Assembly: GCA_964604135.1 (NCBI GenBank)
Contig: CAZRXU010000042.1
Location: 1-20,290 of the forward strand
DNA from: Sabulitectum sp964604135
GTDB taxonomy: Bacteria; Fermentibacterota; Fermentibacteria; Fermentibacterales; JCC-6
Direction: 5' to 3'
DNA: 20,290 nucleotides
Part shown: positions 9,101 to 15,714 of the stretch, piece after piece
How positions within the stretch are numbered: position 1 is the first letter of the stretch
Layout: every line of letters starts with the position of its first letter
Notes under the pieces: generated by a model
Told to the model about the DNA's origin: nothing
Seen by the model: the letters and a program-made list of their open reading frames with translations, nothing else
Databases searched by the model: none
Translations under genes and position numbers: made by a program

Positions 9101-9223
9101 AACCTTGGGAAAGTAGTCAAGACCAAGCTGAGTCAGTGCAAATATTCCCGCCCCGCCCATAAGAATAAACACCATCAAAAAGGAAATTCTTCTCCTGACC
9201 ACAAGTTCCGGAAGATTCATCAC
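6137..9223 (-). CDS. RND efflux permease (HAE1/AcrB-like, SwrC-type)
   Basis: A 1,028-residue inner-membrane pump with the standard duplicated RND layout: TM1 at about 13-32, a large periplasmic porter loop, TM2-6 from about 335, a second periplasmic loop at about 560-850, and TM8-12 at the end. The porter start (YFPKVDVGQI, then PGGAPSEVENLVT) matches HAE1 pumps. In TM4 the proton-relay pair reads VDNSVVVLENI, so AcrB D407 is kept but D408 is Asn. In TM10 the AcrB Lys is replaced (VVNNGIVLVDF). This D/N plus no-Lys pattern is usual in the SwrC-like branch. Translation probably starts at the GTG (9221-9223), overlapping the adaptor stop by four bases with AGGG seven bases upstream; the ATG immediately after is an alternative. 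It needs the adaptor encoded upstream and an outer-membrane channel, which is not in the window. Confidence 0.93.
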   Translation of the reverse strand: MMNLPELVVRRRISFLMVFILMGGAGIFALTQLGLDYFPKVDVGQILIVTILPGGAPSEVENLVTRVIEDAVSGVEGVTSVESSSGNSTSGITVFVSSSADISVVESDINEAVDLIKGDLPEQATDPVIEAMESSMKPLVILGVSSNNLNSGELRQVVTDEIEPVLRRVSGVASSTISGGEVRQINISVNPILLEERNISMVQVFGALKSVQGNQPGGDIDSHGTEIFISVKSEFTNLEQLGEVVIGSHGGIPVHLRDVAEIIDGSKDQSSTSRIDGENSVLLIFRKSGDANTVKTCSLLEEQIARTALNYSGTMDMNVVYSQKNFVLDSTRSLLFTGIQAILLAAAVLMFFLGSVVNAGIVSISMPLSFVSTFAAMYLLGVNLNIMSLAGLSISIGMIVDNSVVVLENIHRRRREGESRETGAVRGAAQVGMAVAASTMTTVAVFIPMLFVKGMTGQIFRDLSITIAAALFISLFLAMTLIPLLASKSKNLIKRHGSRSVSAKIEKILAGLDLKYEKLLVYSTAHKVKSMVPVVVLFFVSMFMFRFVPTSFLPDIQEGVIDVNISLPTGTNLARTDSFARAMEDSLSAMFQPGDLSHLVVDVGKAEGMGAMFGSDATCRIVMSFYLVSEEDRTTSVDSYASSMRTILAGTPGIRYAVKTGAPIGNEFPIQVNLFGSDLDSLRVLGDLVRDNLGRIPGTVGEVSSLEDWFTQIDYIPDDEVLSVRGYSRARLASEVTLGMLGMSVTTMNDNGVDVDVNLRYAERYRSSREAVAGLTANGAPLDYWGTFTTTLAPNKIGRLDRSRVVSVFCRLDGRPLGAVAADVEAMMDTLETGGARWEITGDVTDQKKSFGSMGLAILVAIVLVYMVMAAQFESLLEPFLLIFEIPLALIGVVWMLLVTGTTMGMTSLVGILMLIGIVVNNGIVLVDFANGLRRKTGITAVEAIVRAGRVRLKPILMTASTTILALVPLSMGGSSSAALWAPMARTVIGGMLVATPLTLVVLPVLYVMLDHWRREKISVSTTAESLP

Positions 9224-10281
9224 TGCACCACCCTTACCGGTGATCCTTCGGAAACAAGGGTGTGCCCCATGTCTATAAGGGTGTCTCCCAGGGTGAGACC
9301 TGTAACAATTTCGTAATTAACGCCGTTTCTGATTCCTGTCTCAACCTGCCTTATGGCGGCAATCCCATTCTCTACCAGTGCAACTTCCATTGTGCTGCCT
9401 TCTTTGAAGGTCATCATTCCCGCCGGTACAACAACTGTGTTTTCTCTTGTTTCAAGCATTACCACAGCCATTCCAGTAAGACCTGGAACAAGATTTCCCG
9501 AAGAATCTGGGAACTGCGCTGTCATGGCCACCATACCGGACATAGGGTCAGCCATCTCAGACACAGATACAATTGAACCTTGGAAAAACGATCCCGGAAA
9601 ATGATCTGTTGTGAAAACAACCGGCAGACCTACTCTGAGTTTGTGTATATGGCGGGGTGCTGTAAGCAGTTCAGCCTGAAGAATACCCGTTCCCGAAACA
9701 GTGAGTAGAGGACCGGACACCATGTTGCCGTCTGCAGCAAAAACCCTCCCCACAACACCGTCGAAAGGTGCTGTTACATAACCGCTTCTTGCGGAACTTG
9801 CAGACACTGTGTAGCCGGCAGAGGCCCTTTGAAAAGAAGCTTCAGCTGCAACGGCCTCGGTTTCTATTCTCTGAAACTCGTTTGCGCTGATGGCTCCATT
9901 TTCCGAAAGCTGCTCTGCTCTGCGCAGGTTTTCCTCTGCGAACTCTTTTGAGGCTCTGGCAACACACAATACAGCAGCGGCATCTGAAACCATTGCTCTG
10001 TAGCCGTTATCACTGCAGAGAGATACAAGCCTTTCCCCAGTTCTAACTGTGTCTCCAGGGGAAACAAGAACCTCTTCAACAATTCCCGGAAAGAAGGGGG
10101 AAACTACTGCTTCTGTACTGGATTCAAGTCTGCAGTGGATGTTAACAGTCTCCGATATGACAGATGGCTCCAGCACACAAACTGTAACCGGTGTCTCTGT
10201 GTTTTCAACATTTCTCTTTTCTGTACAGCCGCCGACAAGAACAGCTGTAAACAGCAGAGCTGTCAATACAAACTCTTTCAT
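9220..10281 (-). CDS. RND efflux periplasmic adaptor lipoprotein (HlyD/AcrA-type membrane fusion protein)
   Basis: A 353-residue membrane-fusion protein. It begins with a lipoprotein signal peptide with lipobox LVGGC (acylated C19). Then come a lipoyl/barrel-sandwich half (about 45-80: FPGIVEEVLVSPGDTV), a short alpha-helical hairpin (about 95-150: FAEENLRRAEQLSENGAISANEFQRIE), the second lipoyl half (YVTAPFDGVVGRV) and beta-barrel/membrane-proximal domains. The VTAPFDGVVG block is diagnostic of the AcrA/MdtA family. It is the second gene of the tetR-adaptor-permease operon: its ATG overlaps the tetR stop by four bases (ATGA), and its own stop overlaps the permease start. It links the pump to an outer-membrane channel; the drug or metabolite substrate is unknown. 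Confidence 0.93.
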   Translation of the reverse strand: MKEFVLTALLFTAVLVGGCTEKRNVENTETPVTVCVLEPSVISETVNIHCRLESSTEAVVSPFFPGIVEEVLVSPGDTVRTGERLVSLCSDNGYRAMVSDAAAVLCVARASKEFAEENLRRAEQLSENGAISANEFQRIETEAVAAEASFQRASAGYTVSASSARSGYVTAPFDGVVGRVFAADGNMVSGPLLTVSGTGILQAELLTAPRHIHKLRVGLPVVFTTDHFPGSFFQGSIVSVSEMADPMSGMVAMTAQFPDSSGNLVPGLTGMAVVMLETRENTVVVPAGMMTFKEGSTMEVALVENGIAAIRQVETGIRNGVNYEIVTGLTLGDTLIDMGHTLVSEGSPVRVVQ

Positions 10282-10889
10282 TCAGTAAAATCCTCAACTT
10301 CCCTTGACTTGAAGAATGCTTTCATTACAGAAGAAACCACCTTTTCTATCTTCTCTCTTGTTTCCGGTACGGAGTAGTCCAGCCCCATCATAGGGTTGTT
10401 GTTCCGCCCCCTAAGAACAAGGTACTCAAGCCCGCACAGAACAATCACAGTAAGGGCAACGATATCTCCATCCAGAACAACACCTTTCTCGACCAGGGCA
10501 CTCAATTCCCGGTGTTCCATCTCTTTTCCAAATGACACGGTAAGCGGGTTCTGTTCAGTCAGCTCCCAGCACACAAGCTCCTGAGCAAGAGGGCTTTCGT
10601 GAAAAGATCTAATGTGTTGAACGATCATACGGGTTGCTATTTCATGAAGAGGTGTTCCCTCTGGCAGATCATCAAATACATCTGCCATTCTAGGGCAGAT
10701 TTCTCTCTCATCGGCAAATGTCTGCAGCAGACCTTCCATGGATCCGAAATACCTGTATATGAGAACTTTATCTACTCCGGCTTCCCTGGCCACAGCGTTC
10801 ACGCCAACGCCTGTAAACCCTTTTCTGGTTATCAGCCTTTCAAGACCGGCAAGTATCTTCTTCCTTGTTTTTTCAGAATCTCTCTGCAC
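10278..10889 (-). CDS. TetR-family repressor of the efflux operon
   Basis: About 203 residues. The N-terminal TetR DNA-binding domain is clear: helix 1 TRKKILAGLERLI, then FTGVGVNAVAREAGVDKVLIYRYF, where the last part is the recognition helix with the typical YRYFG segment. The remaining 150 residues are the helical ligand-binding/dimer domain and are not specific. I chose the GTG at 10889 because GGGAG lies six bases before it. A GTG at 10928 would extend the protein by 13 residues, but it has no ribosome site and sits at the predicted transcription start. Its stop overlaps the adaptor start by four bases, so regulator and pump are translated together. Repression of its own operon through the inverted repeat just upstream is inferred from position. 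Confidence 0.9.
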   Translation of the reverse strand: MQRDSEKTRKKILAGLERLITRKGFTGVGVNAVAREAGVDKVLIYRYFGSMEGLLQTFADEREICPRMADVFDDLPEGTPLHEIATRMIVQHIRSFHESPLAQELVCWELTEQNPLTVSFGKEMEHRELSALVEKGVVLDGDIVALTVIVLCGLEYLVLRGRNNNPMMGLDYSVPETREKIEKVVSSVMKAFFKSREVEDFTE

Positions 10890-10911
10890 TGCAATCTCCC
10901 GACAGGTTTTG

Positions 10912-10938
10912 TCACCAGTTGGTGTCACTGATTGGTGA
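10912..10938. promoter_or_regulatory. Candidate TetR operator (inverted repeats)
   Basis: TCACCA (10912-10917) and TGGTGA (10933-10938) form a 6-base inverted repeat. An inner TGGTG (10920-10924) makes a second, tight palindrome with CACCA (10913-10917; two-base spacer). The set lies from just inside the -10 box across the predicted start point of the tetR operon, the usual place for autorepression by a TetR protein. No binding data; position and symmetry only. Confidence 0.45.
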
Positions 10939-10965
10939 TATACAAACTGAGCTTCAAACTGTCAA
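10937..10965 (-). promoter_or_regulatory. Promoter of the tetR-adaptor-RND operon
   Basis: On the minus strand a perfect TTGACA (-35, 10960-10965) is followed after exactly 17 bases by TATATC (-10, 10937-10942; four of six). Transcription would start near 10930, about 40 bases before the GTG chosen for the regulator and inside the operator candidate. Confidence 0.6.
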
Positions 10966-10985
10966 TCTGTTTGTTGCGTTTATGA

Positions 10986-11020
10986 AGCCCTGGAACAATG
11001 ATAAGGGGCACCCCAGGGCT
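10986..11020 (+). promoter_or_regulatory. Stem-loop in the leader of the cyclase-ATPase-TPR gene
   Basis: AGCCCTGG (10986-10993) and CCAGGGCT (11013-11020) are perfect 8-base inverted repeats separated by 19 bases. A nested GGGG/CCCC pair is possible inside the loop (11005-11008 with 11011-11014). No T-run follows, so it is not an intrinsic terminator. The first in-frame ATG of the downstream gene (10998) lies in the loop. This suggests either an RNA structure in the 5' leader, with the true start at 11061, or occlusion of the upstream start. Function is inferred only. Confidence 0.35.
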
Positions 11021-11060
11021 GGTGTGTTTATCTGGTGAAACAACAGAAAGACGGTCTACC

Positions 11061-14000
11061 ATGGGCGAAGAACTGGGAAAACTCCTGAAAAACGCTTTTC
11101 TAAACAGAAAATCTGGGAGCTCTGTTACCCACAATACAAGCGGTACAGCCAAACTTCTACCCGGAGAAAGACGGGATGTTGCAGTGCTGTTTCTTGATCT
11201 CTCCGGATTCACCGCCTTTTCTGAAGCTCTCGACCATGAAACAGTGCACGAAATTACCAAAAGTCTCATGGACGAGCTTGTATACACAGCCGAACAGTAT
11301 TCAGGTTATGTGGACAAGATAGAGGGAGACAGAATAATGGTTCTCTTCGGTGCTATCCGCTCCACAGAAAACAACAGCAGAAGTGCCATTCTATGCGGTT
11401 TCAAAATGCTCAGTGTCATTGAAGTTGCTGGCTCTGTTCTTTCAGAAGCAGGTGTTCATCTCTCAGCCAGAATAGGAATCAACAGCGGACCGGTTACAGT
11501 TGCACCGGATGCAATTGGGCACCTTACCGCAATGGGAAGAACAGTTAATATCGCCTCCAGAATGGAAGAGAACGCCGAAGAGGACTGTATTCTTGTTACA
11601 GACAGTGTTTACAGTGTCTGCTCGGAAAGCATTCTGTGGGAAAAGCCTGTAAAACTCAGTATCCGTGGTGTGGGAGTGCCACTAGTAAGCTGGAAACCGG
11701 TTTCTGTTAACTACGGCAGCAGTCTGATCTCCTGCCATACATCTGTAAACACCGTGTTTGTTGCCAGAGAGAAGGAATTTGCGCAGCTGAAAGAGCTGAG
11801 AGTGCCGCAAAGCACAAGGTCTTCCGGTGTTAACAGAAGGGGTGGAGCAAAACACCTTATCGCAGAGCTTGCAGGAGAAGCAGGCACAGGCAAAACCAGG
11901 CTTGTCGCAGAGTTTCTGAAGAACTGCACTGCTAATTGCACCATTCTTCGCGGTAACTCAATCTCTGACGCACAGCCTGCCCACTGGCTTTGGTCGGCAG
12001 TGCTGCAGAATCTGCTGAACATCCAGGAAGACAGCAGTACCACCTACGAAAGCTTTATTCAATCTGTCTCCAGGTTGTGCCCTATTGAAAAGCTTGAAGG
12101 TGCTCTGCCTTTCCTGGGAAGACTGGTTTCTGCTGTTTCCGGCGACAACAGACTTCAACAGCTGGGTAACGAAGCCATCACTCTTCAAACAAGGATGGCT
12201 CTTAGAGACCTTATTCAAGTTCTTTCTGAAGACTCTTCGGTTGTGGTTGTTCTGGAAGATCTTCAGTGGATGGATTCCACCGACGCCCAGGCACTTGATT
12301 TCGTTGTAAAAAACTGCAATTCAGTAAATCCGATAATTTTTCTGCTCGTGAGGAGATCCGACCACAGGAATCTCCTGCCTGAAAGCATATGCAGCAGCAG
12401 CGCGTACTCCACCTGCCGGAAAATCGTTCTGGGAGAGTTTGAAAGGCAGGAAACCATTCAGTTTACATTGGCTTTCCTTGAAAAACTCAGGGGAACCGAA
12501 TCATTTCCAGTTTCATCAAACGCAATGGACTTCATACACAGACATTCCAGCGGAAACCCATTCTTCCTGCAGGAACTCCTTTTGAATCTTGTGGAATCAA
12601 ACAGGCTTTCTGTTCAGGACGAAGAGTGGATGCTGACAAACAACTCTGTAGAACTTTCCACTCCCGGAAGTCTCACTGGACTGCTTCAATCCAGACTTGA
12701 CCGCTTACCGGAAAAGCTACGAAAGACACTGCTTAACTGCTCTGTTTTCGGAATGGAATTCAGGTACGATATATACAAAAGAGTTGAAAACAGGCTGGGG
12801 TTGGAACCATCCGGCAAGGATGTGTTCGACGATCTCGTGGAAAGACAGTTTCTAGAGAAAAGCATTACAGATTCCGGTGTGAGCTACATTTTTCACCACT
12901 CGTTTATTCAGCGCACTGCGTACAACAGTATTCTCTCTCACAACCTCAAGCTTCTTCACAGAGCCGTTGCCCAGTCTATGGAACAGGTTTTCGGTAATAA
13001 CTCCGAGAGGGTATCGGCAAAGCTGACAGAACACTGGGAAAAAGCCGGAGAAAAAACTTCTGCCGTAAAGTGGGCTATTGTTGCTCAGAAGCACGCATCG
13101 CAAAACTACCAGTACGAAGCAGTTATGAAGTGGGGAAACAAACTGGACAGCTGGCTCTCACCCCTTGAAAACGATGCGGATTCACTTGACAAACTTCTGG
13201 GAGTATTAAGAAGAACAGGGCTTGTTCTTCAGTATATGCACAAATGGAAAGAACTGCAGCCTCTGCTTAAAAGGGCACTGCAGATGGCTGCCGACAACAA
13301 TCTCACCGAATGGACTGCTGAGATGGAGCTGGCAACAGGTTCATACTGCACCGCAGTAAGAGAAATAGATGATGCATTATCCCACCTGCACACCTCCCTT
13401 GAAATCTGCCGCAGCAACAACCTCGAGGAAACAGAGAGTGATGTTCTGAGCAGTCTTGGCGTTATTGCAGGAATGTGCCGCGACTTTGCCACTGCCGGAG
13501 ACTACTTCCAGCAAGCAAAAGATCTTTGCATGAAGCACGCTGACCGAAGAGGTGAGGCAAAAGCACTGGGTAATCTTGGCATACTTCGCAGAAACATGGG
13601 AGAAACCCGCACAGCTGCCACCCTTCTGGAGGAAGTGCTGGTTATCTTTCAGGAAATAGGTGATGTGAGAGGTGAAGCCGTAACTCTTGGAAATCTCGGC
13701 AGCATGTACCACGACCGGAAGGACACTGAAAAAGCAGAGGAATTTTTTAAAAGGGCAATAGAAGTATTCCGCAAGCTTGGCGACAGAATGCCCGAGGGTA
13801 TTTTTCTCTGTAATCTGGGTAACGCTCTCAGAAACAGAAAAATGTTTGTAAATGCTGAAGAGTCTTACCGTTACGCCCTCGATATTATGGAGGAAACAGG
13901 TGACAGACGAACAGCGGCCTGGATTACCACCAACCGTGGTCTTCTGCGTCTTGCTGAAGAGAAATACGAGGAATCACTGGAGTTCTATTCAGACGCAGTC

Positions 14001-14258
14001 AGTGTGTTCTCGGAAATAGGCGATGAAGAGAACCGGGCAATCTCGCTGGCTGGCAGAGGATATCTGGAATATCTGCTCAGCAGAACAAAGCCTGCCTGGG
14101 ATGATTACATAAAAACTGTTGAAATCATAGCAAAACTGAAACTGCCTTTCATAGAGTTCAACAACACTTTCGTAAAACTGAACAGGAAACTTACAGGAGA
14201 CACCGGCATCACCGCAGATATCCCCTGGCCCGAACACTGGAAACCAAAACACGTATAG
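11061..14258 (+). CDS. Class III adenylate/guanylate cyclase - AAA ATPase - TPR protein
   Basis: A 1,065-residue soluble multidomain regulator. Residues about 35-190 are a class III cyclase domain. Both metal-binding Asp are present (FLDLSGF, D46; KIEGDRIMVLFG, D90), as are the Lys of that block (K86) and the Asn/Arg transition-state pair (GRTVNIASRME, N163/R167), so catalysis is plausible. About 265-470 is an AAA-type (STAND-like) NTPase with Walker A GEAGTGKTR and Walker B VVVVLEDLQWMD. A helical region follows, then about five TPRs (about 770-1030) of the 40-residue GNLG...A...F/Y...AL type with recurring GD turns. The known architecture couples ligand or partner sensing by the TPR/NTPase part to cyclase output, but signals are rarely known. 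The start is uncertain: an in-frame ATG at 10998 lies in a stem-loop and has only a weak GGA. It ends two bases before the convergent lipoprotein gene. Confidence 0.9.
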   Translation: MGEELGKLLKNAFLNRKSGSSVTHNTSGTAKLLPGERRDVAVLFLDLSGFTAFSEALDHETVHEITKSLMDELVYTAEQYSGYVDKIEGDRIMVLFGAIRSTENNSRSAILCGFKMLSVIEVAGSVLSEAGVHLSARIGINSGPVTVAPDAIGHLTAMGRTVNIASRMEENAEEDCILVTDSVYSVCSESILWEKPVKLSIRGVGVPLVSWKPVSVNYGSSLISCHTSVNTVFVAREKEFAQLKELRVPQSTRSSGVNRRGGAKHLIAELAGEAGTGKTRLVAEFLKNCTANCTILRGNSISDAQPAHWLWSAVLQNLLNIQEDSSTTYESFIQSVSRLCPIEKLEGALPFLGRLVSAVSGDNRLQQLGNEAITLQTRMALRDLIQVLSEDSSVVVVLEDLQWMDSTDAQALDFVVKNCNSVNPIIFLLVRRSDHRNLLPESICSSSAYSTCRKIVLGEFERQETIQFTLAFLEKLRGTESFPVSSNAMDFIHRHSSGNPFFLQELLLNLVESNRLSVQDEEWMLTNNSVELSTPGSLTGLLQSRLDRLPEKLRKTLLNCSVFGMEFRYDIYKRVENRLGLEPSGKDVFDDLVERQFLEKSITDSGVSYIFHHSFIQRTAYNSILSHNLKLLHRAVAQSMEQVFGNNSERVSAKLTEHWEKAGEKTSAVKWAIVAQKHASQNYQYEAVMKWGNKLDSWLSPLENDADSLDKLLGVLRRTGLVLQYMHKWKELQPLLKRALQMAADNNLTEWTAEMELATGSYCTAVREIDDALSHLHTSLEICRSNNLEETESDVLSSLGVIAGMCRDFATAGDYFQQAKDLCMKHADRRGEAKALGNLGILRRNMGETRTAATLLEEVLVIFQEIGDVRGEAVTLGNLGSMYHDRKDTEKAEEFFKRAIEVFRKLGDRMPEGIFLCNLGNALRNRKMFVNAEESYRYALDIMEETGDRRTAAWITTNRGLLRLAEEKYEESLEFYSDAVSVFSEIGDEENRAISLAGRGYLEYLLSRTKPAWDDYIKTVEIIAKLKLPFIEFNNTFVKLNRKLTGDTGITADIPWPEHWKPKHV

Positions 14259-14260
14259 GG

Positions 14261-14701
14261 TTAGATTTCATTCCAGAAAATGAAAACAGAGGTGCCTTCA
14301 CAAGTGCGGTTCATTCCCACATTGATAAAACATCCGTTCGGAAGTGCTATTCTGCCCCCGATCAGTTTGTACTCCGAGGGATTCCACCATTCCGGCATGT
14401 CTTCCGGTGAATAAAGGAACACATCGCCAAGAAGAGAATCTGGAAAGATGAAAGTGGTATCGAAAATAGCTGAGACCTGTGTTTCCTCCGTGAAGAAACA
14501 CATCCATGCCGCATCATCAATACCCGAACCTATCAGCTTTATTCCCACAGGAGTGTAAACCATCTGAGAGTTCAGATGCATCACAGCCTCACAGTAATCA
14601 AGCTGCTGCTGTGAGGGATTGTCTGTTTCAACATCTTCCCCGAAGTCGAGACAACCAGCTGCTGCCATAAGCAGAACTGAAGCATACACAGCTGCTTTCA
14701 C
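14261..14701 (-). CDS. Hypothetical lipoprotein
   Basis: A 146-residue protein that I do not recognise beyond its export signal. It starts with a short signal peptide ending in a lipobox (MAAAGC, C17), so it should be lipid-anchored. The mature part begins acidic (DFGEDVETDN) and looks like a small mixed beta protein with several Trp and Phe residues (DDAAWMCFFTE, PEWWNPSEYKL). The start is a GTG (14699-14701) that directly follows the TAG of the septoil-knot-like gene with no base between. GAGGG ten bases upstream serves as the ribosome site, so its translation is almost certainly coupled to that gene. It may form an envelope partner of that neighbour, which is inferred from linkage only. 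Confidence 0.75.
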   Translation of the reverse strand: MKAAVYASVLLMAAAGCLDFGEDVETDNPSQQQLDYCEAVMHLNSQMVYTPVGIKLIGSGIDDAAWMCFFTEETQVSAIFDTTFIFPDSLLGDVFLYSPEDMPEWWNPSEYKLIGGRIALPNGCFINVGMNRTCEGTSVFIFWNEI

Positions 14702-14977
14702 CTAAAACAGACCCTCTTTTGACGAATCAAGCCATCCGGCATCAGACAAAATATCGGTTTTGAAAATCACTATATCTGCGTTCCACGCGCCGTCTGTGTA
14801 GTACACAGCTTTATCTGCCTCGCTTCTTATATCGGTGAACGCCCATATCTGAGGTTCGGTAGCTTCCCACTGACTGGTTGTTTCATACATCACAAGATGC
14901 GCTTCGCTGCGTATGTCGGTGATATAAACTTTAATATCTGCATCTGATTCTGTGTCTGTTACAAAAAACTTCGGCAT
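14702..14977 (-). CDS. 7(1) septoil knot-like small repeat protein (DUF6150-type)
   Basis: A 91-residue protein built from short repeats with the pattern 'x-x-TD-x-x-S-x-A-D/H-x-x-V/M-Y': FVTDTESDADIKVY, ITDIRSEAHLVMY, FTDIRSEADKAVY, TDGAWNADIVIF, TDILSDAGW. These units are spaced about 16-29 residues apart. This pattern is what I know from the DUF6150/septoil-knot family, small proteins predicted to form a deep 7(1) knot; their function is unknown. There is no signal peptide, so it is probably cytoplasmic. AAGGAAGGGG stands six bases before the ATG, a strong ribosome site. It is co-directional with, and abuts, the lipoprotein gene (stop followed directly by start). The family assignment is from memory of the repeat pattern and not from a search. 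Confidence 0.65.
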   Translation of the reverse strand: MPKFFVTDTESDADIKVYITDIRSEAHLVMYETTSQWEATEPQIWAFTDIRSEADKAVYYTDGAWNADIVIFKTDILSDAGWLDSSKEGLF

Positions 14978-15018
14978 ACGGATCCCCTTCCTTGTTTACC
15001 GATAAAACCGGGTTTGCG

Positions 15019-15047
15019 AAGATACCACCTCTGTACATTTGGGTAAA
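15019..15047 (-). promoter_or_regulatory. Candidate promoter of the septoil-knot/lipoprotein pair
   Basis: On the minus strand TTTACC (15042-15047) and TATCTT (15019-15024) are 17 bases apart, each four of six to sigma70 consensus. Transcription would start near 15012, about 35 bases before the ATG. A palindrome AAACC-G-GGTTT (15005-15015) lies at that start point and could be an operator. Confidence 0.35.
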
Positions 15048-15062
15048 GGTACTGCTTTAGCT

Positions 15063-15572
15063 TCACATGGAAAACTCTCTGTGATCATACTCTGTACAGA
15101 TCGAATCACCCTGAGTTGAAAGAACAAAGAAAGATGATATGGCAGGCGGAGCAACGAAGCTGCTTTCATCACCTGGAACAGCGTAGTAACCCACTGGAAA
15201 AGCAGTCCAGTTCAATCTGAACAGCAGTTTCCCGCTGGCGGATTCGAATGGATGGCTTAGAAAGAAATCAATACCATTGCCGCCAAACAAACTGGTAAAC
15301 TGATCTTCAAAAATAAAGCCTGAATCCGCCTTTTTGTAAAGAACGAGAGACGCCCCGTTCCTCTGGCTGGTGAAAATACAGATAACCACAGAATCACACT
15401 TTACTGCAAACTCGTCTCGGGAAACTTCAACCCAGAGGGGTTCGGAAAATATACCTGCGGTAATCTCCTGAACAGTATCACCACAAGCAATGGTGAAAAC
15501 CGACTGGCAGTCGCCCCGTATTTCCTGTTCGTATCCGCCAGAAATAACTGCGGCAATCAGAAATATCAGCAT
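15063..15572 (-). CDS. Hypothetical secreted protein
   Basis: I do not recognise this protein. From the ATG at 15572 it has 169 residues and begins with a short hydrophobic signal (MLIFLIAAVISGGY), followed by a mature region that looks all-beta, with alternating hydrophobic strands (VFTIACGD, EFAVKCDSVVICIF, GKLLFRLNWTAFPVGYY). Four or five Cys are present. An upstream in-frame start at 15614 would add 14 basic residues and has no ribosome site, whereas the 15572 ATG is directly preceded by GGAAGGGGAAAGGA. It lies 85 bases upstream of the septoil-knot gene in the same direction, with a separate promoter candidate between them. It is probably periplasmic or secreted. No homologue is known to me. 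Confidence 0.65.
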   Translation of the reverse strand: MLIFLIAAVISGGYEQEIRGDCQSVFTIACGDTVQEITAGIFSEPLWVEVSRDEFAVKCDSVVICIFTSQRNGASLVLYKKADSGFIFEDQFTSLFGGNGIDFFLSHPFESASGKLLFRLNWTAFPVGYYAVPGDESSFVAPPAISSFFVLSTQGDSICTEYDHREFSM

Positions 15573-15639
15573 TCCTTTCCCCTTCCTGGTGTAACATAAA
15601 GTTTCCTGCAGCAAAAAGAATCACATACTGCCTGTAAGG

Positions 15640-15667
15640 TTGACAGCCATTTGAAACAGATTAAGTT
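15640..15667 (+). promoter_or_regulatory. Candidate promoter of rmuC
   Basis: A perfect TTGACA (15640-15645) is followed after 16 bases by TAAGTT (15662-15667), a weak -10. It lies about 50 bases upstream of the preferred rmuC ATG, between two divergent genes. Confidence 0.35.
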
Positions 15668-15714
15668 AAACTGTGGTGTTTTGCGAACTGTTTCTAAAAT
15701 TGAAAGTGAGTAAC

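Noticed and set aside
8019..9116. Several 77-111 codon plus-strand frames opposite the RND permease
   Set aside because: Low-complexity Ser/Thr/Ile-rich translations typical of the reverse strand of a membrane protein gene.
11005..11014. GGGGCACCCC as an independent terminator
   Set aside because: The loop is only two bases and no T-run follows; it is better seen as part of the larger stem-loop at 10986-11020.
14702..14977. Repeats of the TD-x-x-S-x-AD protein as a degenerate DNA repeat array or CRISPR-like element
   Set aside because: The periodicity is at the protein level only; the DNA units are short, divergent and lie in one good reading frame with a strong ribosome site.
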